From Nonomuraea thailandensis (GTDB lineage: Bacteria; Actinomycetota; Actinomycetes; Streptosporangiales; Streptosporangiaceae), in the NCBI RefSeq assembly GCF_024172165.1, contig NZ_JAMZEB010000002.1, positions 12,669,501-12,733,500 on the forward strand: a stretch of DNA of 64,000 bases, given 5' to 3'. The notes under the pieces were generated by a model. That model was not told the DNA's origin. It was given only the letters and a program-made list of their open reading frames with translations, and made no database searches. Below, piece after piece: positions 63,537-64,000 of this stretch (position 1 is its first letter; the number at the start of each line of letters is the position of its first letter). The position numbers and the translations under genes are program-made.

Positions 63537-63724
63537 GCCCGGGGATTCGATCGATTCCTAGTGTTGCCGTGTCCATAGTTTTATGGCCCAGCTCATCGTG
63601 TTCCACTCATGTTTTCGGGGTATGTCTACTGTTCTTCTCTAGAGATGCCCCGCTCTGTAAAAGATCTTAACCCGGTGAGAGCACGACACCCGCGGCGGGT
63701 CTGGCCGAGCCCGCTGACGAGGAT

Positions 63725-63730
63725 TACGGT
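63725..63730 (+). promoter_or_regulatory. Candidate -10 box, leaderless last gene
   Basis: TACGGT, 6 nt before GTG 63737. The NERD-last gene space (63524-63736) shows nothing else clear. Confidence 0.4.
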
Positions 63731-63736
63731 CTTGGT

Positions 63737-64000
63737 GTGAACAGCGCGGCGGAGATTCTGCTCTTTCTCATCGGCGTGTCCATGGGGCTGTTCGTGCTGA
63801 TCACCCTGCTCGTCATGGTGCCGGGGCGCGGGACGCAGCGCCGCGTCGAAGCGGGCCCCGTGTGGCTCGGAGGGCCTTCCAGGAGCGAGCGTGGGGTGAG
63901 CACGTCGGGCCTCGTACTGGCCGACAGGGTGGCGCACTGGGCCGAGGTGCCCGAGCACGACTGGGTGGCCGCCGCCGAGACGGCGGAGCCCGGCAGGCAC
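63737..64000 (+). CDS. Small membrane protein, partial (runs off the window)
   Basis: An open frame from GTG 63737 to the window end (88 codons, no stop). It starts NSAAEILLFLIGVSMGLFVLITLLVMVP, one N-terminal transmembrane helix, followed by a basic stretch and a hydrophilic domain with GPVWLGGPSRSERGV. The helix plus PVW..GP arrangement loosely recalls the actinobacterial CtaJ-type cytochrome oxidase subunit, but I would not assign it on this alone. TACGGT 6 nt upstream suggests a leaderless start. Confidence 0.6.
   Translation, partial: MNSAAEILLFLIGVSMGLFVLITLLVMVPGRGTQRRVEAGPVWLGGPSRSERGVSTSGLVLADRVAHWAEVPEHDWVAAAETAEPGRH

Noticed and set aside
63626..64000. Minus-strand frame at the right window edge
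   Set aside because: The plus-strand frame from GTG 63737 has a proper transmembrane start and promoter-like box; the minus frame is its shadow.

Overview
The window is a GC-rich actinobacterial chromosome segment. GTG starts, 4-nt ATGA/GTGA gene overlaps and apparently leaderless genes are common. A dynamin pair sits next to a second-type single-strand binding protein and a diguanylate cyclase, and there are rare TTA codons. Together these suggest a sporulating filamentous actinomycete, most likely Streptosporangiales (Nonomuraea-like); that placement is inference from gene content. I saw no tRNA, rRNA, CRISPR array or intact mobile element.

Left part (1-19.6 kb). The ends of a lactate-utilisation operon (lutB, lutC) face a Vms1-type/DUF2795 pair. 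A corrin block follows: cobL (cbiE-cbiT fusion), a CbiX-like chelatase, cobT, and siroheme synthase cysG, with an agmatinase-family ureohydrolase inserted. cysG is translationally coupled to two dynamin-like GTPases (DynA/DynB-like). After them come an SSB with a very long repetitive tail, a membrane diguanylate cyclase with a BldD-like box just upstream, and ettA. The dynA-dynB-ssb-ettA order resembles the Streptomyces sporulation neighbourhood as I remember it.

Middle (19.7-32.3 kb). This is a coherent acyl-CoA catabolic cluster: transporters, ADP-forming acyl-CoA synthetase, acyl-CoA dehydrogenase, MaoC hydratase, SDR, a thiolase-fold protein with its zinc-ribbon/OB partner, VOC, DUF4242, thioesterase and a TetR regulator. 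Six copies of a 15-bp palindrome, TAGAATNNNATTCTA, sit in the control regions of the cluster and define a candidate self-contained TetR regulon. This is the most interesting system in the window.

32.2-42.2 kb. An mscS-glbO-GH13 group is followed by a strongly structured gene-free region, an HTH-TPR regulator with a GNAT, an EamA permease, and a 24-residue peptide gene coupled to a TPR protein and a membrane protein. Several genes here carry TTA codons.

42.2-64 kb. Mostly housekeeping and regulatory genes: aminotransferase, TetR, serine hydrolase with MBL hydrolase, Nudix, TudS-like DUF523/DUF1722, DUF47-Pit phosphate transport, purU, AraC with VOC, S9 peptidase, HNH, FmdB-like zinc ribbon, beta-lactamase-fold protein, WYL, ilvD, a membrane-anchored periplasmic-binding-protein receptor, thioesterase with TetR, and NERD. 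Recurring themes are duplicated gene 3' ends and TANNNT boxes 6-8 nt before start codons.
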